A DNA stretch of 64,000 nucleotides from Oopsacas minuta (taxonomy: Eukaryota; Porifera; Hexactinellida; Lyssacinosida; Leucopsacidae): the NCBI GenBank assembly GCA_024704765.1, contig JAKMXF010000299.1, forward strand, positions 372,001-436,000. The letters are read 5' to 3'. The notes beneath the pieces were generated by a model. The model saw nothing but the letters and a program-made list of their open reading frames with translations, was not told the DNA's origin and made no database searches. Position numbers and translations under genes: made by a program. Of this stretch, positions 19,530 through 33,700 are shown piece after piece. The stretch's first letter is position 1. Each line of letters begins with the position of its first letter.

Positions 19530-20309
19530 CTACTTAGAACCTATAATAAATATGCTAATATCATCAAATTCGACAAGATCTTTGCCTTTTAGTAAAGTTT
19601 GATCAAGTTCTTCTATTTCTTTCTGTATTTGTTCATCGGAAATTACGTCATTATTTATCGTACTAATAAATCTTTTGGTAAAGTGTTCATACCATGCAGG
19701 TTTTGTAAGTGCATGTTTGTAAATCTTTTCTTCAATGGTAACCTTGAATCCTGCGTTTAATAATGCTGCCTCAATTGTTCCTGTTGGGGTTGAACACCAC
19801 AATTTCTGTGCAGTAGCAATGAGAGGTAGGTTTGGTACTTTTTCCCGCCTGGTTAGAATAAGCACTTTCCCTGATTTGCTTAGTTTGTTGTAAATAGTTT
19901 CGAAGAAGGATTGAAGTTTCTCTTCCTTTATGAAATGTATTGTTGACGTAGCAATGAATGCATCCACTACCAAATCAATTTTTTGGATATCTTCCATTTG
20001 TAAATTTACAAATTCCAGTGACTTATTATGACAGTGTTTTTCTTTCCCCACTGTTTGCATATTGACAGAACTGTCTACGCAATATGCTTTCACATTTTTA
20101 CGAAGGCAAATTTCATTCAACAAGTCTCCACAACCGCCCCCTAAATCTGCGACCTTTTGGAAATCTTGAATTTTCAAACTCTCCACAGCTCTATCTGCAA
20201 TCCATTTTGTCTTGGTATTTCCCCAGAATTCTAGCTGATGATAATCTGAACTTATTTGGTCAAAATGCTCATGAGATAACTTCTCTACTTCCAAGACTTG
20301 TTTAGCCAT
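19530..20309 (-). CDS. Class I SAM-dependent methyltransferase
   Basis: A 259-residue protein with a Rossmann methyltransferase fold. Motif I VADLGGGCGDLL lies at about residues 53-64, followed by YCVDSS (acidic residue at the end of strand 2), a motif II/III region around DAFIATSTIHFI, and KSGKVLILTRR (post-motif III). The substrate is unknown; a METTL or ubiE-like small-molecule enzyme is possible. The frame stays open for another 78 codons upstream (to 20543), but that part has no ATG; the first ATG in frame is at 20309 (MAKQVLEV). The upstream part is GC-rich and unlike the rest. The gene is convergent with TMEM135 copy 3. Confidence 0.7.
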   Translation of the reverse strand: MAKQVLEVEKLSHEHFDQISSDYHQLEFWGNTKTKWIADRAVESLKIQDFQKVADLGGGCGDLLNEICLRKNVKAYCVDSSVNMQTVGKEKHCHNKSLEFVNLQMEDIQKIDLVVDAFIATSTIHFIKEEKLQSFFETIYNKLSKSGKVLILTRREKVPNLPLIATAQKLWCSTPTGTIEAALLNAGFKVTIEEKIYKHALTKPAWYEHFTKRFISTINNDVISDEQIQKEIEELDQTLLKGKDLVEFDDISIFIIGSK

Positions 20310-21124
20310 TCCTGTTTTCACTAAATAACTGGGATAATGACAAATTGGTGATAGGTCAGCCCGTGCCCTGCTCGAGGGCAATTCCCGGAACCCCTGAAGC
20401 CAATTCAAAGCGTCACGGTTCGCCCACCTGTCCCCATTCCTCAATTTAGAAAACTTGTGTTTATTGTATTCAAATTTTGCATATGTAAAATTCAACCCTG
20501 TAAGTAGTGCCCTTAGTCGGTAATGACTCCGTGTATCCGTCAATTAAGCAAATAATTAATCTAAGGACGAAGTAGTAGATAACACTTATGGGGAGATATA
20601 ATAGTGAATATGAAAATAGCTAGGAATTTAATGTGGACAACTCAAAGGTTTCTAGTATAAGATTTATAGTGATTAAAGTAGAATTAAGTGTGTATAAAAT
20701 TAATGACATTGAGTTCGGCCGCACACTCCGAACACTCCTAAATCTGGTACTGGTCAGCCCCACCACCAATTTGTCATCACACTGTTTCTATAAAAGTACA
20801 AGGGCATCCTAGCTATCCCTGGTCACATTCTGAGTTCCTTATTAAAGAGAGCCTGTAGTACTATATTTGGTCCCCCAAAAGTCGGTCCGGACCATATATG
20901 GCGCCATGTAAGGTCCCCTACAGTATAATGTACCTTATTGGCAAGGTTTAGTTACTGCAATCTTAAACTTACAATTATGAGATTGTTTCTAATTTTGTCC
21001 ATTTCCGCAAATACTCATATCTCCAAAATAAAATCTACCTCCACTTACTCTACAAGATCTCGAGAAAGATAAACACAATACGTGGTATAGTTTAATCAAA
21101 TTAAATTGATATACAACAAGGCGA
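20310..21124. other. Region between methyltransferase and scribbler-like gene
   Basis: 20310-20540 is an open frame without ATG on the minus strand and may be 5' UTR. 20710-20945 has GC-rich, partly palindromic DNA (GGTCCGGACC, ATATGGCGCCAT) that looks like mobile-element remains. No further gene is seen. Confidence 0.4.
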
Positions 21125-24100
21125 TTACAGCAACGTAACATCTGCAATTAGAGGATAGAAAGGAGTAAAACGGCGTGCATCCGATTCCAGACTTAAAGGA
21201 TTAAAATTGCGCGCATATACGGACGCATTCGTTACTGTCCTTGGCACAGCTTGGGGGGGCCAGCTACTTCATGAAGCATTCCCATCGAGAAAAGAAAGAG
21301 AGAGATAGTGTATGCGTGTTTGTGTGGTGTATGTGTTTGAGTTGTGACTTAAATATATTCGCTCTTTCATTATGATCTATAGAGAAGAAGGATATTAATT
21401 AAATTACTAATTGGAATAATCTATTTGATAATTAAAGAATGTAAGAACACAGCCACGAGTTTTTCTCAATACAAAATTCCTAGAAGAAGGCAGAGCCAAT
21501 TTCTTAGCCATAACTTGCATGTAATTGAACTTTGCTACACAAATTAAATATGGCGATGTATCTGCATGGTATAGAATGGCTATCAAATTGCATTAATAAT
21601 GACTCATAATTGAGAAAGTATTAACATAATGATAATGCAAGCTATTTCCGATAATGGTACGCGTGGGGTAGTTTATATATTGAGGGAGTAACACAAGTTA
21701 AAGCTGCATACTTGAATAAAACTTTTAGCTTACCATTTGGCGGAGTCCAGAGTATCAGGTTGAACTTGTGCTTGAGGTAATCGCATAGCTAAATAAAGGA
21801 GGAATATCAATTGCAACACAATGAGTAATTATCTAAACACAAAAGTGAAACTGATATTACAGAAGTATAGTATAGCTGATAATTACACAAATGAGTGGGT
21901 GAAGTTCAATTTTATTGTTTAACATTATGGTGAGAGATAGCAGACATATTCGCCTATGAAAAGTACTACAAATATTCCAACCGTTTGATAATTATTAATT
22001 CAATTTGATTTAGTAGGGAATTACTGAACTAGGCAGCAAATATTGCAGACACAATATTGCACCTGTTTGAACGTACGTATTAACTTTTCAATTATAAAAT
22101 TAATTAGTGTATGTACGTAAATATTCATAGAATCAACAGTAAACATTGAATAATTAATACTTACCGATTGGATCATAGTATGGAAAAGTGAGAGGAAGAG
22201 AAGGATCGATTGGCGGTGGAAATGGAACGCTGCCTAAGAGTGAAATTTGTTGTAGATATTCTGGTGTCTAAACAAAGATAATTTGTTAAAAATATAGAAT
22301 TTGTGAAATGTTCCCGAAGTGAAAGTATATAACTAACCATTGCAACGAATGGGAATAGAGGCGAGGGAAAGAGCCCATTTTTAAGCTGCTGATTAGAATT
22401 GAGCACAGCTAACGTAGGATTCGTGTTGTTAACTATCTTGTTGTTGCTGTTGGGAGTTGTACTAGGTGTTTGTTTGAATGTGTGACCAATCTTTATTGTA
22501 TTATTATTATTGTAGGGCTCGATGTTGTTTGGTGTAATTTCTGGATGTTTCAATAAATATTGGTGAGCATTCCATTGTTTTATAACATCTTGTGAGTAAT
22601 GAGAATGAGAGATTTCTTCATGAGGAGTATCATGATTTAAGGATTTTTCTAAAATAAAACATTGTAAAATACAAATGTACATAGAATTCGAATTACAGAA
22701 GACTCTCGTTAATGCGAATACTGTAAATACGAATTTCCGCATAAGACGAACAAATTTTGACAGTGCGTTGGTGTCTGTATTAACGAAGTTAACTGTAAAT
22801 TGTGAAAAAAAGAATTACCAGTAATTTTTCGGCTGGAGTTTGAATTAGAATGTGAAGAAGGAGTAGATATCTTTTGCTGAAGATTAGTCACTGTAGGTTG
22901 GGAATAGGGTCTTGTCTTATCCTTTTCTTGCTCTACCATGACAGGAAAACTCGGGATAGCCAGACCTCCAGCTACTGCAGACTCTTTAGCTAGCATACTT
23001 ATAGGGATGCTTTGATTCATCATTAATGCGAGGTGGTTTTGTGTCAAAACTGGTGGATTAATTGGTAGATGACCGTGTTGTGGGAAATAATTCAAATCAG
23101 CTGGTTGTTGTAGCTTAGCTTGAGATTTTGACTAAATAATTAAAGAATAATAATTAATTTGTGTACCTTATTACCTCGAATAACCCCCCTTGAGGCTCCT
23201 AAAAAATAATAACTGCTTGATGTGAATCGTCATTTCCCCTTAATTTTGATCAATCTTCTGTTTGTTAGGATTAAATCACATATTGCAAGTACATATTTTT
23301 GATTATATCGAAGTTATCGTGTTTACAAAAATCGAAACTTGCTCTCAGGACCTTGAAATTAATAATCGCCCATACAGTATGTATTCTTGCGAAAGAATTT
23401 TACGTCTCGTTTCGTAAAGCAACGTAAACACAAATAGCCAAGTAACAATGACTGAGTTAAAGTTATTTCGAGGGTTTAGAACGGTCTCATCATTTCGTGT
23501 AGCACGATGTAATAAGAGTGACTTTCTGATGACGAATTGCAAGTTCATTCCATTCTATTCCAGCAATAGCACACAATAAGCACTAATATAATGGTATGTA
23601 ATTTAGATAATGAGTTCTGTCAATCTCTATTTGGAACTAAAATTATATTGTAGCAGCAGCATTACTTCGGTGATTAATGCCTGTGAATCATGATTGCCGA
23701 TTTTAGGAAGGATTACGAATTCAAAAATAAGTCAAATTTATGAAAGACGTTTGGAAAATGTAAAGAAATAATAAATCAGTTATAAGTACCTTATTGGTAG
23801 TATTGTTAGATTTTTGTTTAACTTTTTCACTCTCAACTTTAACATCTTGGAGGTTTGCTTGTTGGAAAAGTTTTTGTTGTTCTACAAATCCTGGCGGGAG
23901 CGTGGGTAACCCAGGCGCGTTCTGAACGTAAATTGGTGGATAGAAATACGGTAACAACTCTGGGGTAGGGTAAGAAAGCTGTTGTTGAGCTTCGAGTTTA
24001 ACATTCGGTGTAATCAAACTGGGCATTTTAGAATCGCTTGGGATAAATGAATGACTTGTTTTTGTTGCATCTAATTTGTGATCTGACGGGGAACCGCCTT

Positions 24101-27100
24101 CACGTTGTCGTTTCGTTTTCTTATCAATGCGTGATTTCTCAGTCCGGTTGGTAGGGAAATGAGGCAATAATTGAGGTTGAGCGTAAGCAATATGTTTCTC
24201 ATGTCTCTCTTTACCATTGTTGTCTCGTAATATCTTGGTGGTAGAATAATTATCTTTAGTGAGTATAAAGTCAGATGAGTTGTATGGCATTCTGTCTTTG
24301 ACAGGTTTTGGAGTGTGTGTACCAGATGGGCTGGTTGGGTGTGTCTGGTGAGGGAGAGACAATGCCTTGTTGATAGAGGCATGAGATCGGATATTAGAGC
24401 TCTCATCTAATCTTATTGGAATCTTTGTGGTTAAATCAGGAGTAATGTAATTGATGTGATGCTCTAAAAAGGAAAATATCAATTAATATGTAACATAATA
24501 TAAAGCATTTTATCAGATTAATTCCAATTTACCTGGATGGGTTTCTAGCACGAGTGTGTCAGGTCTCTTGGGTATTGAGTGATCGTGATTATTCTCATTC
24601 TTTCGTTTCTTCATCGGCTTCAACTCATTTGGACTATCAGGAGTGCTAGATTTCGGTGATATCGAGTCATGTTTATGAATAAATTCTCCACCGCGCATGT
24701 TCTGATAATCGGTTAGAGTTGGGATTGGTTTGACTAGCCTTTGTTTCGGATCAAGATTTGACATATTCGGCAGTGACTGTGGTAATGGAGAAACGGCAAA
24801 GAATGGCATTTGTGGCATCATCTGTCTAGCTGGAGCAAATCCTTCTTTCTTAATAGGTTGCTCCACTGGTTTGGGTAGAACATCTGTAGAACGCCTTGTA
24901 TTAACAATCACAGGACGTGGAGTAATATCTTCTCTAATCTCCCCTTTAATATCGATTTCTAGCTTTGATTTTTCTCTACTAGACGTATCAAATGGTAATA
25001 CATTACCATCTCCCAGTATACTCGGTATGACAACTTCTTTAGGATGTGTTATACCGGTGTGGAGATCGTGTGTCTTTTTCTTTTCACTCTCAGCTTTGAG
25101 ATCGGTGAGTGATGTTGAAGGAGAAGTGAGTAATCCAAGTCTAAGTAATGCAAATTATAATATAAAACCAATACAAATTGTTGGAATAAAGATGAATAAG
25201 TAAAACTTACGTGCTCTGTCTTGAGCGAGTGAATAATCCACCACTAGTTTTATTCAGTTCGGTACAGTTATTTAGTTTAGGTAGGATATGTTTGATGACA
25301 TCAGGAGATCTTCCTTCTTCTGATTCAACCATATCAGAAGATTGGGGTGACATAACTACGTCGTTTTCTTTTGGTTGTTGATCTTCAACTTCTTGATTGC
25401 TCACGACATTCTGTTTGGGTTGATTTAATTGTAATCTTGGACTGAAACGAAGTTCTTTATCAAGAGGACTTCCCAATTCAGCAATCTCAACATGCCTATA
25501 GAATTCATTACGAGTAAAATGCATTTCTCTCTCAATTCCTTAAAAAAATTCCCGAAGCTATTATTACAACATAATAAATTATAGTTACAGTTACAATTGT
25601 AAGAAGGGTAAATTTGAATGATTCAATTATTAATTGATATTCTCCTGGATACGAATTGGAATCCATAAGAATGTTAGCTTGTTGAGTAATTACTGTATGT
25701 GTAATAATTTTCATAACTTTGAACCGACATAGTAACAATGTTCTTTTCTCAGTGTAACAGTAACTTAAATTACTAAGAAACCATTCTGTTTCGATTGCAT
25801 TACTTCATCGAGAACAGAAATATAAATATATTGACTGAGAAATCAGTTAAGGAATTTACAATGACTGAGCCAAAATCCTGGTGAACATGAAGTAATATTT
25901 GGGGGAGATAATAGGACAAATTTACTGTACTTCGACTTACTTTGGGGTTGCCCACTGGTATTGTTCCATATCCATAAGAGAACCAGTGTATATCTTATCT
26001 CTCCAGTTTACTTTCACCACTATAACCCCTACAAAATGTAAGACATAAATAATGGAAGAAATCTATAAAACAAATTCATAGAAATTATCAAAAGAGTAAT
26101 CATGTAATTAATGATCAGCTACTTCCCAGGACTAACACATATACTTTCTTTTATTCCAACTGCCGTTACGTATAACCTCATAAATCAGATTACAATGTTT
26201 TGTAGTCCATGTTGATGTATTGAAAGTACAGATTGGTATGTAATTGATAATTATTACAATACTTATCAATGAATATTTTGATAGTGTAAACATGCGGGGA
26301 TATGGAACTGATATGGTTGATATCCAGAATAGATTTGGAACTAAACGAAACTGTTCAAAAAGATTTTTGAAAAATTTACAGAATTTATGCTTCCGTATTC
26401 AATTAAAGTTCGTGAATTCCAAATCCCAAAAGAGCATAGTTTAATGTGAATTGTTTAATTATAAAACTCAGTAATTTCATTATTACCTATTGCTAATAAG
26501 GAATGTGAATAAATGTTTGTTGGGAACAGACTAGAAAGGAATCCAAGACCGTAGATGAAAGGACATTTTCTGAAAGAATTATAGGCAATTATATGAGTTA
26601 GCAAACAACCAAAAAACTGGAATTTCTAAATCACAATTTAGCGGTGTGCTAAACACGTCACAAATTAAGCGATGAATCAAGAGAACAGTTAATGAATTGT
26701 TGTCACAATTGTTATTGGTAAAATCTTAAGGAAGTACAAGATGTAATGGCTAGATTTTGATGATTTCACAACATAAATATACGATGTAAATCAGATTAAA
26801 TTGCTGCCTTGATAATACATTCTAATTGCCCTCCACCAAAGGTCATACTAACAAGAATTCAACACAGTCTAAACAATAAATGGTGTGATTGAATACTGAT
26901 AGTAAGAACATGTAAAAGCAATAAAGAAGGAAAGTAATCACCAGAGACACTAAACATTTCCATATTTATACATCTGGGTGAAATTATATTTCGCTAATTA
27001 AAATGCAGTTTAACTAATTAACAAAAGCAGAGCATATTAAATATTGCTTGAAAATTGCTAATTACATTCTGATCAGTTATAAGTTTAATTGAAACCATAT

Positions 27101-30100
27101 TGGAAAATAACGACTTGAAATTTGTTGCGAAGGTCAAAACCTTAAGAATAATTAACAGCATCAAGCCAGATTGTAAGAAGCCTTAATGGAATGGTACATA
27201 AATATTGGCGTACGTAGATTTTGTACTTGGCTTCACATAATGTAGAGAAAAGCATTATCATAGTATATGAAGAAACCTAGCTTGGGAATATGGGATATGT
27301 TAGCATATATTTGAAAGACTCCTATCAGATCGTTTAGCAAAAGCAACAGCTTGTAAGGAAACTTAAGAAATCAAGAGTAGTGCGTCGATTGTAAAGCACA
27401 AAAGATTCCTGATAAGAAAGTGATGGAAATAGCCACTCAATATCAATTTGCTTATCGATAGAGAATTTAGCGTGGGAAGCACAATTAATTATATATTAAT
27501 TAAATAATACAGACAACCAGTTTCTTACAAGATAGCAAAGAGTTCACTGATGGAGATGTAATTATTGCAGAGATATCAAATACACAATTGTAAGTGTTCG
27601 TCTGAACCAAAAGTGATTATAAATCGCCATGGAGAAACTAATTGATTCATATGGATGTATCAACGTAATGTAAAATTCGTGTATACACTCTAGTTCCCAG
27701 TGTAAAATATTTCGAATGAATACGCATTGAGATGGTTTAGATAGCCAAAGTAAACTCAAATAAGAATAGAATATTTCCCTGCGAAAAGGAGCAAAAAAGG
27801 AGAGTTTTAATTGAGATACAACTCTCATCAATTTGAGCTAATTGAGTTTTTATGTCATTTATAGTTCATCCAAAAAAGAAAACAAATCAATTAATCATTG
27901 AAAATGAATATTAACGTAGTACATTAATATTTTGCTCATAAATAGTGTAAATTGCTATTCTTTAAATAGTCCTTGAGTGCAACAAGAACTGGTAATTATA
28001 CCAATACAGGCAAGTAATTGAAATAGCGTACTTAATCAAGTGTTATATCAAATAAATTCAAGAGTATAATTTTGATTGTGAATGAAATGTTGTAATCTAA
28101 TCATAGATAAATTGTCTGGATAAATTAGATCAGCACTCTAATGATATTAAACAGTTAATTACATTTACAATAATACGCTAGATTTAACTACTGTCTATAT
28201 TCCCTAAATTGAATTTGTAATGGAAACTATCGGCAGTTTAATAATTCCAATGAAAAAACTAATTTCCATAGAAATAATTGAACAACAAAATATGTAATAC
28301 TTCCTTGCAATCCATGAAAATATACGATTCATCTGAATTTTTACTAAAATTAGCTGTTTGGACCTGTAAGCATAGTTATGAATTCCATTCATAAATGATA
28401 TTCCCAAAAATAGATTGCAATAGTTGGAATAAATGCTAAGTGCAATTTGAAGATAGAGAACTCGACAATGATCATGTGAGCAGATAATAACATTCCTTTG
28501 AATTGTAGATAATGCTGCATGATATTAATTTACAATATATATCACAAATCCATTATAGCTATTCATTGGATATAATCCCTATGAAATCAAATAAACTATA
28601 CAAAGTTACACTGCAATTCCGAGGTATTACAAAACTGGCTTCATTATCGTTACTTATCTAACAGATTGGAATTGATTATCTTAGAGGCTGTTGAAGTGCA
28701 GAATTACAAGTAGAGTAAGGATACGAGAGATAATGATTAATGGAAGTTGACACATAAAGCCCTTACAGTGCATGTTCTAATAATGACTTCTCAATAATAT
28801 GAATACAATGCATAGTTGCTGGAAGTTTATATCAATTTATATAGTTAATCTTAATTGGAGGGAAATTCCACATGTAGGGCTTCTCAAGATGAGAATAATC
28901 ATATATTTAGTAGCAACCAATATATTACAGAGTTATGCAGAATGGTGCATTAATTAATCTATAATATATTCTATAGCAGCGGTTTAGAACAACGAAATGA
29001 TAGAGTTTATTACTTTAAACGATAAAAGGCTAGAAGGAAATTCAATACCCCATACGTAGGTGAAACAAAATCAAGCTAATTTATTTAAACATAACATAGC
29101 AATTATTACGTAAGAAATGTATTCAATTACAGGCATTTCTTAATTGGAATTTTTAATCAGTAGCATGTTATATTGTAATCAAGATCTTATCATATTCATG
29201 TCTTCATAGAAAAGTATTAATTACTGCTTTCCAGAAGGAAGTAAAGCGAATGGTTTAAAGTTCAGGCTGACGGCATGTTAGAGCGGAGTCTAACCACATT
29301 CTAAAGATATTCAAAGCAATCAGTGTAATAAGGGTATAGTAACTAGTACATGGAAAGTAGTATTAATGATTACGAGGAATTCATTGCATTCTTGATAATA
29401 ATGTAAATGATTAGAAAATTAGTGATAGATTGTGTGTAACAATATGAAAGCTAACCTAAACTAGCATGTATGTGAGAAAGAACTTTGTCTACGCGCTGCA
29501 TAATAGATCAAATTACTGTAAAATTGACACTTTTACGTGGAAAAGTGAGAGCTTTGTAGAAGGTTAATTCATTTATCAACCTCTGTTGAAATGAATTATG
29601 TGATTAGATAATAACTACGTATAGTGTAAAATATTGAAAGCGAGCCAGGTTTGTTTCTATAATCGAGTTTAATTTCTTCTCTAATTATTCTTTAATATTG
29701 TTGAGATATCAATAAATATTGCGATGTATCATAACGGTATACGCTAATACATTAACTTAGCAGCAAAAACAATTACATAATTATTTCAAAGAATGCTTAT
29801 ACGAACGAACAATGAAGAGATAACCTTCAAGCATTCTGCCAGAACAGGAAGATGTATAATGCGAGAACTATTCAGGATTCGTTTACCTGGAATTAATATT
29901 TCAGGGAGGAAGAAATCTAGAAATGATAACGTTGAGTCCAAAACAATAGTCAAATCATTTAGAGACAGCCAAAGTAATTACTAATAATGACATAATACTG
30001 ATAATAGTATGGGATACTCAACATTTAGATGGTCATTCACGTTGATAGCACGAAGCCTTTCGTTTCTCAATACACTTATCGTGGAACACTTTATTGAGCT

Positions 30101-30794
30101 TTAATTCTGCTAAAATCATTAAATTCTAGCTACAATGTTGCACTCTCAGAAGAATTGTATAATTAAAATCGCGTAATAGAGGGTTTCGAAAGCTGTCATT
30201 TTTATCTTGGAAAATATTTGATATAGACTACAAGGTAATAACTTATTCTCTACAAATTCGAATAGAAACTGTTGTTGTGAAAGTGTATGAAGCCATGAGG
30301 TTAGGTTTTAACACAACAAAACATTCTCATCAACTAATGCTCTCAAAATGTTACGTAAGTGAAAACAGAACTATAAGGAAAAAGGATGAATAGTTCAGTA
30401 GTTCTAATACAACAGTGAAATTGCATGTCACGATGTCATGAGATTAGGAATGTAGGATTTGCATAATAAATTCGGTCAAACTACTTCATAGTAGTAGCGC
30501 TTGTAGCCTATATTTAGAAATTGACCAATAACTAACTAGAATATTAGTCAGAATGACCTATGCTAAATGACATTGAGATAAACTATGAGTTCGCACGATC
30601 AGAGAGAATAATTTACACATTAATTGTTAAGCATATGTAGAGCATAATTAAATGAAAAACTCACCATCTCCTTCCTGACACATACAGCCTTGTAAGAGGA
30701 ACGGTGTGCCAGGTTGTAGAGCTTTATTCGCATTTACTGTTTCTGGTGCTATTATCAGTTTAGAGATTGAATTGTGACTGTCTTGCGTCGTCAT
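21125..30794 (-). CDS. scribbler/ZNF608/ZNF609-family transcriptional regulator
   Basis: Ten coding exons (transcript order): 30794-30665, 26028-25941, 25528-25211, 25140-24533, 24463-23790, 23131-22819, 22648-22338, 22267-22165, 21788-21734, 21263-21125. All introns are GT-AG and the phases agree, giving 912 residues. The exon 1-2 join gives CQEGDGVIVVKVNWRDK then IYTGSLMDM and WATP, matching the ZNF608/609/scribbler motif (VNVTWRNKTYVGTLLD...DWAPP); the preceding PGTPFLLQG also aligns. The rest is low-complexity, rich in Pro, Ser, Asn and Gln. No C2H2 finger is present, as in the short scribbler isoform. Family members are nuclear transcription regulators. The exon 3 acceptor and the last exon are the least certain parts. 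Confidence 0.7.
22696..22795. mobile_element. Short Tigger-like MITE in a scribbler-like intron
   Basis: A 100 bp element with ends CAGAAGACTCTCGTTAATGC and ATTAACGAAGTTAACTG, inverted complements with mismatches, flanked by TA on both sides. It lies between exons 6 and 7 of the scribbler-like gene, 24 bases from the exon 6 donor. Confidence 0.6.
26029..30664 (-). other. Intron 1 of the scribbler-like gene (4.6 kb)
   Basis: An AT-rich intron between the first two coding exons. The other introns of this gene are about 70 to 660 bases long apart from this one. I see no convincing exon, RNA gene or transposon inside it; the few short open frames lack any signature. Its length suggests it may hold regulatory elements. 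Confidence 0.5.
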
Positions 30795-33700
30795 TTGTAG
30801 GGAAAGTTACAAATTCTAAATCAAAATAATTCAAATCAAATTAGTATTATTTATAGTAAATGAGATGTTCTATATTTCAATAGCCGATTTGGAACAACAA
30901 ATAATATGAATTTCAGCTAGAAGAACTAACTCGCTTTGAATATCAAAACTCTAATTACAAATAAACAATTCGATTTGCGTTATAGAACTTATATACATTC
31001 TGCAGCGACAAATCTAAACAGATGAATTAGAGGAGTAATTTCCATAAGGAATTTGATACAGATATCCTTTCTCCATCATGAAAATACTTCAGAATTCTAT
31101 AGGGAATTTCGCGAATCACGCAACAAATTTGTAACTCACCAATTGAAAAGTCGTCAATAATCAACAAAGAGCTGGAGCAATATCTTTGATATTTTCAAGA
31201 TCGAATTGTTTACACAAAAGTATTTATCAAAATCAACTTGGGGCTCAACGATATAATTTATACTAGATGTATTGAAACTAACTGTACGTATAAGAAACTC
31301 TACAAAAGTTAGCGCCTATTGAATTTCTATATGAGTGGGAAATTCAATACTTGACCATTACACTGAGTGAAGTCAGATAATTTGAGCTCAGCTAAATATA
31401 TAAAAGCTAATTCTTATCAACTATTCATGTTCGTTCACAAAGAATCAATAGAAGAAATATACTGTGAGCATATTGAAATACCATATCAAATCATTAAGTG
31501 ATACAGCAGTGTTCACATCATGGTTAACAAGACGACGTTATTCCTTGCATAGAAATATCTGATCAGGTTTCCTTTACAAAAACAATCATTTATTGAATAA
31601 TCAGCAATTCAATCCTAGACAATATGAGAGGAATTACTGGAAAGCAATGTCGTTGTTACGACTGGCATAATACTCATCAATTGTTGCCTAATAATTACAA
31701 TGTTATTATTAATGCCATTTGACTAAATATTCAGATTAGAAGAAGTTCTATAATTATTTGAAATTTATGGTGTCAGTTTCCACCAAAAAAGCTATTGTAA
31801 ATGGATCACTGACCTCGTGAATTTTAGCTTATTACAAAACACATTGCTGAATATATTATATATATTATCCAATCTATCATGATTTATGATTTCTATGATG
31901 CACTAATACAATTTTCTAACAAGTATTCGTGAAACCAGCAATCTAATCACCTTCAGGTATTGTTACTACTTTAGGATACTCAAGTTCGGCTTAATTAAGT
32001 AGGCACCTGCAAATGTATGCCGATTCTAGGACATTATGAGCGTGTTCATTGATAAGCCATAACCTTGTAACATGATCTGTAATATATGTAATTATACTTG
32101 CTACAAATCTAGCATCCATACAACAACTAATTCAATTAGTCATCTGCAGAAATGAAGTAATTAAACTCGGTTTGGACTATCTATTAATTATTTCAAGAGT
32201 CGCGTGGTCTTGAGTTGAATAATTAACTGCAATAACTTTAATATTGTCCAGCTTGTGTCTACGTGATCAAAAGTGATTGCAAAAAGCAAATTTAAATACT
32301 GATTAGAATGAGGTTATCTCTAATTTCTCATAACATCTTAATGTGAAAATTGTGATTTTATCCATCATAACAATTCCTAGAAGAAATTCGACTAAATTCA
32401 GTAGCAGTAAGTTCCTGAGAATTCCGTTACTAATTAATTATACAGCAGCAATTTTAAGCAATCACGTGATTACTCTGCTAAACAGAATATTATATTGTTC
32501 GAACATACCGAACTAAGAGTGATTTTGTTTAAAGCTGCCCCCCAGTGAATCTTGTTACATATTAGCGACAATTCCATAATTATTTCTCAGTATAACCTGC
32601 ACAAACTGCCACACTGGCCATTGTTATAGACAGGTTTAACCTTATTCAGTGCTTAACAGGTAACCTCAGATAAGGAGTGCATTTACATACATATTATCAG
32701 TACGTTCAGTACTTTAAAAAAGGAAATTACTTCGGTGTTGGTAATTGTCTCTTCACAACGAACCTTTGGACTTATAGCAAGTCTAGTATTAACGATTACT
32801 TATAAGTTATAAATAAATCAGCGAAGGCTTCACTGAAATTCTAAGGTATTTTAGAACTGGTTAGAGTCCAACAAGTCCATCAAATCAAGTTTATTCGAGT
32901 GGATTTAAGATAAGAAATCTAACTATGTCAATTCCCAGACTCACTGCATTCGTAAGCTTCAATTGCTATTGACAATCTAACCTGAATATTTCCTTGAAAT
33001 ATGCATTTCCTAATGGTCCAAGCTGTTTACTTAGTGAGTATTCGTAGTCTTCTTTTCCTGACCATTATTTAATCAACGCAATGTTATGTTATCATGAAAG
33101 GTATAGGTTGAATGATGTTTATATTGTTTGCGATTTTCTACTATTTGAATAATAGATCGTTTCGATTAATACGTATTCTAGATGAGGTGTATACATTTCG
33201 ACGTTTCGTATTGATGATAACCGGCTGTAATTATATTTCATGCAATGCATTTAGTTTGATGCGATACTGTTTGATATAACAGATATCTTATTTTCTCTTT
33301 CTAGGCTGCACAGCCCAAGCGCGGTACAAACGGTGCAACAGGTCCTGGCGTTGCCGAAACACTTATTGTAACGATGCGCCACCAGTCACCACTGTACACC
33401 TAATGCAACGCCAGTTAAAAAACTGGTAAAATACTCCTTTATTCCGAATAACCAGCACTCGGGGCTTTCTATTATCTTCCATCAATTCTGCATAATAGAT
33501 GAAAATAAATATAATTAAGTAAGATGCGGTTTATTATATGAAGATTAAATAAGATATCTATTAATCACATTCTTTATCACAGAGAAAAGTTTCCTTGCTG
33601 ATTAACTAATATTTATATCTACTAACTGAAACCCAGAATAGAACACTTCCTAAGTATATACTGTGTAGCTAATCTGATTTTATAGAAACCTTGTTTCTGT

